This document shows positions 62,694-64,000 of a stretch of DNA of 64,000 bases, one piece after another. Origin of the DNA: Halomonas lysinitropha. Its GTDB lineage: Bacteria > Pseudomonadota > Gammaproteobacteria > Pseudomonadales > Halomonadaceae. The translations under genes were made by a program, and so were the position numbers. The notes under the pieces were generated by a model. It saw only the letters and a list, made by a program, of their open reading frames with translations, did no database searches and was not told the DNA's origin. The stretch spans positions 310,001 through 374,000 of the forward strand of contig NZ_CABVOU010000039.1 of NCBI RefSeq assembly GCF_902500215.1, read 5' to 3'. Positions within the stretch are counted from its first letter, which is position 1. Each line of letters starts with the position of its first letter.

Positions 62694-64000
62694 ATGGACA
62701 CAGCAACTCTCAACGAACTCATCGTTTCCCGGAATATCGACGACCGACATGAGGCCATCGTCTCCCTGGGGCGAGACACCCTCGGCAGCACCAGCCGGCG
62801 GGATCTCCTCGATCGTGCTGCCCGCCTGGCCGGCGGTCTCCGCCAGCAGGGTCTCGTCCGCGGTGATCGCGTGGTGATCATGGCGCCCAACAGCGTCGAC
62901 TGGGTCGTGTCGGCACTGGGCATCCTGCATGTCGGTGGCGTGGTCGTACCCCTCGACACCCAGATGCCCCAAGAGGATCTGGAGCACGCCCTGGGTGACT
63001 GTGCGCCTTGCATGGTCTTCACGACGGCGGCTCTGCGTTCGCGGCTCTCTCCTCTGCCGGGAGAGGTCGCCCTGTTTCTCTTCGATGGCGATGGGGATGA
63101 CAGGGAGTCGGGTCGCGCCTGGCAGGACCTGCTTCAGGCCGAGCCCGTGGCCGCCTGCGCCGATGGGAAAGATCTGGCCACTATCTTCTATACCTCCGGT
63201 ACCACCGGCCCTCCCAAGGGGGTGCCGTTGACCCACCACAACATGACCAGCAACGTGGAGGCCCTCTGTACCCAGGAGCTGGCCGACAGCAGCGACCGCG
63301 TCCTGGTGCCGCTGCCGTTCCATCATGTCTATCCCTTCACCGTGGGTATCCTGGTTCCCTTCACCCTGGGGGCTTCCATCATCGTGCCGTTCTCCCTCGT
63401 CGGTCCCCAGATCGTGCGCGCCCTGCGCGAGGGAGAGGCCACCGTGATGCTGGCCGTGCCACGCCTCTACGAGGCGATATGGAGCGCCCTTCATGAGCGC
63501 GTGGCCGAGCGCGGACGGGTGGCGGCTTTACTCTTTTCCGGCATGCTCGGCGTTTCCATGGCGGTACGGCAGCGCCTGGGCTGGAACCCGGGCAAGCAAC
63601 TCTTCGCTAGTCTTCATCAGCGTATTGCCCCGCGCTTGCGGTTGATGGTGGCAGGGGGCGCCGCCCTGGACCCGGAACTCGGCCGCAAACTACGTGGCCT
63701 TGGCTGGGATGTGGCGACCGGCTACGGACTCAGCGAGACTTCGCCGATCCTGACCATGAATCCTCCCGAAAAGGTCAAGCTGGAGAGCGTGGGCAAGGCG
63801 CTGCCCGGGGTGGAGCTCGCGATCGATGACAGAGAGGGCAGGGGGCGTGGCGAGGTGCTGGCACGCGGCCCCAATGTCTTCGGTGGATACTGGAACCTGC
63901 CGGACAAGACGCGGGAATCCCTCGACGAGGAGGGCTGGTTCCATACCGGCGACACGGGCTCCTTCGATGCGGAGGGCCATCTCTACCTGCATGGCAGGGC
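62694..64000 (+). CDS. AMP-forming acyl-CoA synthetase / ligase (N-terminal part, cut by window edge)
   Basis: About 435 residues are visible of an ANL-superfamily enzyme that activates a carboxylic acid with ATP and usually joins it to CoA. It starts MDTATLNELIVSRNIDDRHE. The ATP loop is YTSGTTGPPKGVPLTH; further motifs are PLPFHHVYPF, YGLSETSP and GWFHTGDTGSFD. A long-chain fatty acid is the most likely substrate, judging from the similarity to FadD-like proteins, but this is not certain. AGGAG lies upstream of the ATG. The C-terminal lysine domain is beyond the window. Confidence 0.88.
   Translation, partial: MDTATLNELIVSRNIDDRHEAIVSLGRDTLGSTSRRDLLDRAARLAGGLRQQGLVRGDRVVIMAPNSVDWVVSALGILHVGGVVVPLDTQMPQEDLEHALGDCAPCMVFTTAALRSRLSPLPGEVALFLFDGDGDDRESGRAWQDLLQAEPVAACADGKDLATIFYTSGTTGPPKGVPLTHHNMTSNVEALCTQELADSSDRVLVPLPFHHVYPFTVGILVPFTLGASIIVPFSLVGPQIVRALREGEATVMLAVPRLYEAIWSALHERVAERGRVAALLFSGMLGVSMAVRQRLGWNPGKQLFASLHQRIAPRLRLMVAGGAALDPELGRKLRGLGWDVATGYGLSETSPILTMNPPEKVKLESVGKALPGVELAIDDREGRGRGEVLARGPNVFGGYWNLPDKTRESLDEEGWFHTGDTGSFDAEGHLYLHGR

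Noticed and set aside
61965-63494. 509-codon minus-strand open frame over yqhA and the acyl-CoA synthetase
   Set aside because: The plus strand holds yqhA and a clear AMP-binding enzyme with YTSGTTG motif; the minus frame has no features.

Overview
This is a GC-rich, densely coded chromosomal segment of a gammaproteobacterium. It is most likely a halophile of the Halomonas group. That assignment is inference, from three things. The order leuC-leuD-leuB-asd-fimV-truA-trpF...accD-folC-dedD-cvpA-purF-metZ is the known Pseudomonas-type order. Several proteins carry acidic, low-complexity extensions. GTGGGAGC-type REP elements of the kind known from Pseudomonas lie between genes. No phage, insertion sequence, CRISPR array, rRNA, tRNA or toxin/defence locus was seen. 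I did not find a clear undescribed system; the best leads are regulatory sites and a few uncharacterised small or membrane proteins.

Layout. 1-5 kb: 5' part of leuS (minus), a YbeL-like zinc-ribbon protein, an uncharacterised permease-like protein and a LysR regulator divergent from leuC. 5-10 kb: leuC, leuD, leuB, a REP-rich gap, then asd with its own promoter and terminator. 10-23 kb: fimV, truA, trpF, trpB, trpA, accD, folC, a DedD/SPOR protein, cvpA, purF and metZ, nearly all tightly packed on the plus strand and closed by a strong terminator. 23-28 kb: cytochrome b561 and YceI pair, a PAS-GGDEF-EAL protein with a degenerate GGDEF site, and a MATE exporter. 28-40 kb: an aromatic amino acid region. 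It holds an aromatic aminotransferase and a pterin carbinolamine dehydratase (minus), divergent from a TyrR/PhhR regulator whose stop overlaps an unknown membrane protein. Then come recQ, a diguanylate cyclase and cfa (minus), a thiamine-binding-type small protein, hpd and an NSS-family sodium-coupled transporter. TyrR-box-like palindromes lie in the tyrR-phhB gap and before hpd, which suggests one regulon.

40-48 kb: a short RlpA-like protein, then a tricarboxylate transport locus. A four-gene minus-strand unit (IclR regulator, response regulator, sensor kinase, periplasmic binding protein, each overlapping the next by 4 nt) is divergent from tctC-tctB-tctA. 48-59 kb: one long urea unit, urtABCDE followed by ureDABCEFG, preceded by a sigma-54-type -24/-12 promoter and ended by a strong hairpin after a small unknown membrane protein. 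This joins high-affinity urea uptake to nickel urease and its assembly factors, most likely under nitrogen control. 59-64 kb: a phospholipase D-family protein, a YihY/BrkB membrane protein (minus), a YqhA/UPF0114 membrane protein and the first part of an AMP-forming acyl-CoA synthetase that runs off the window.
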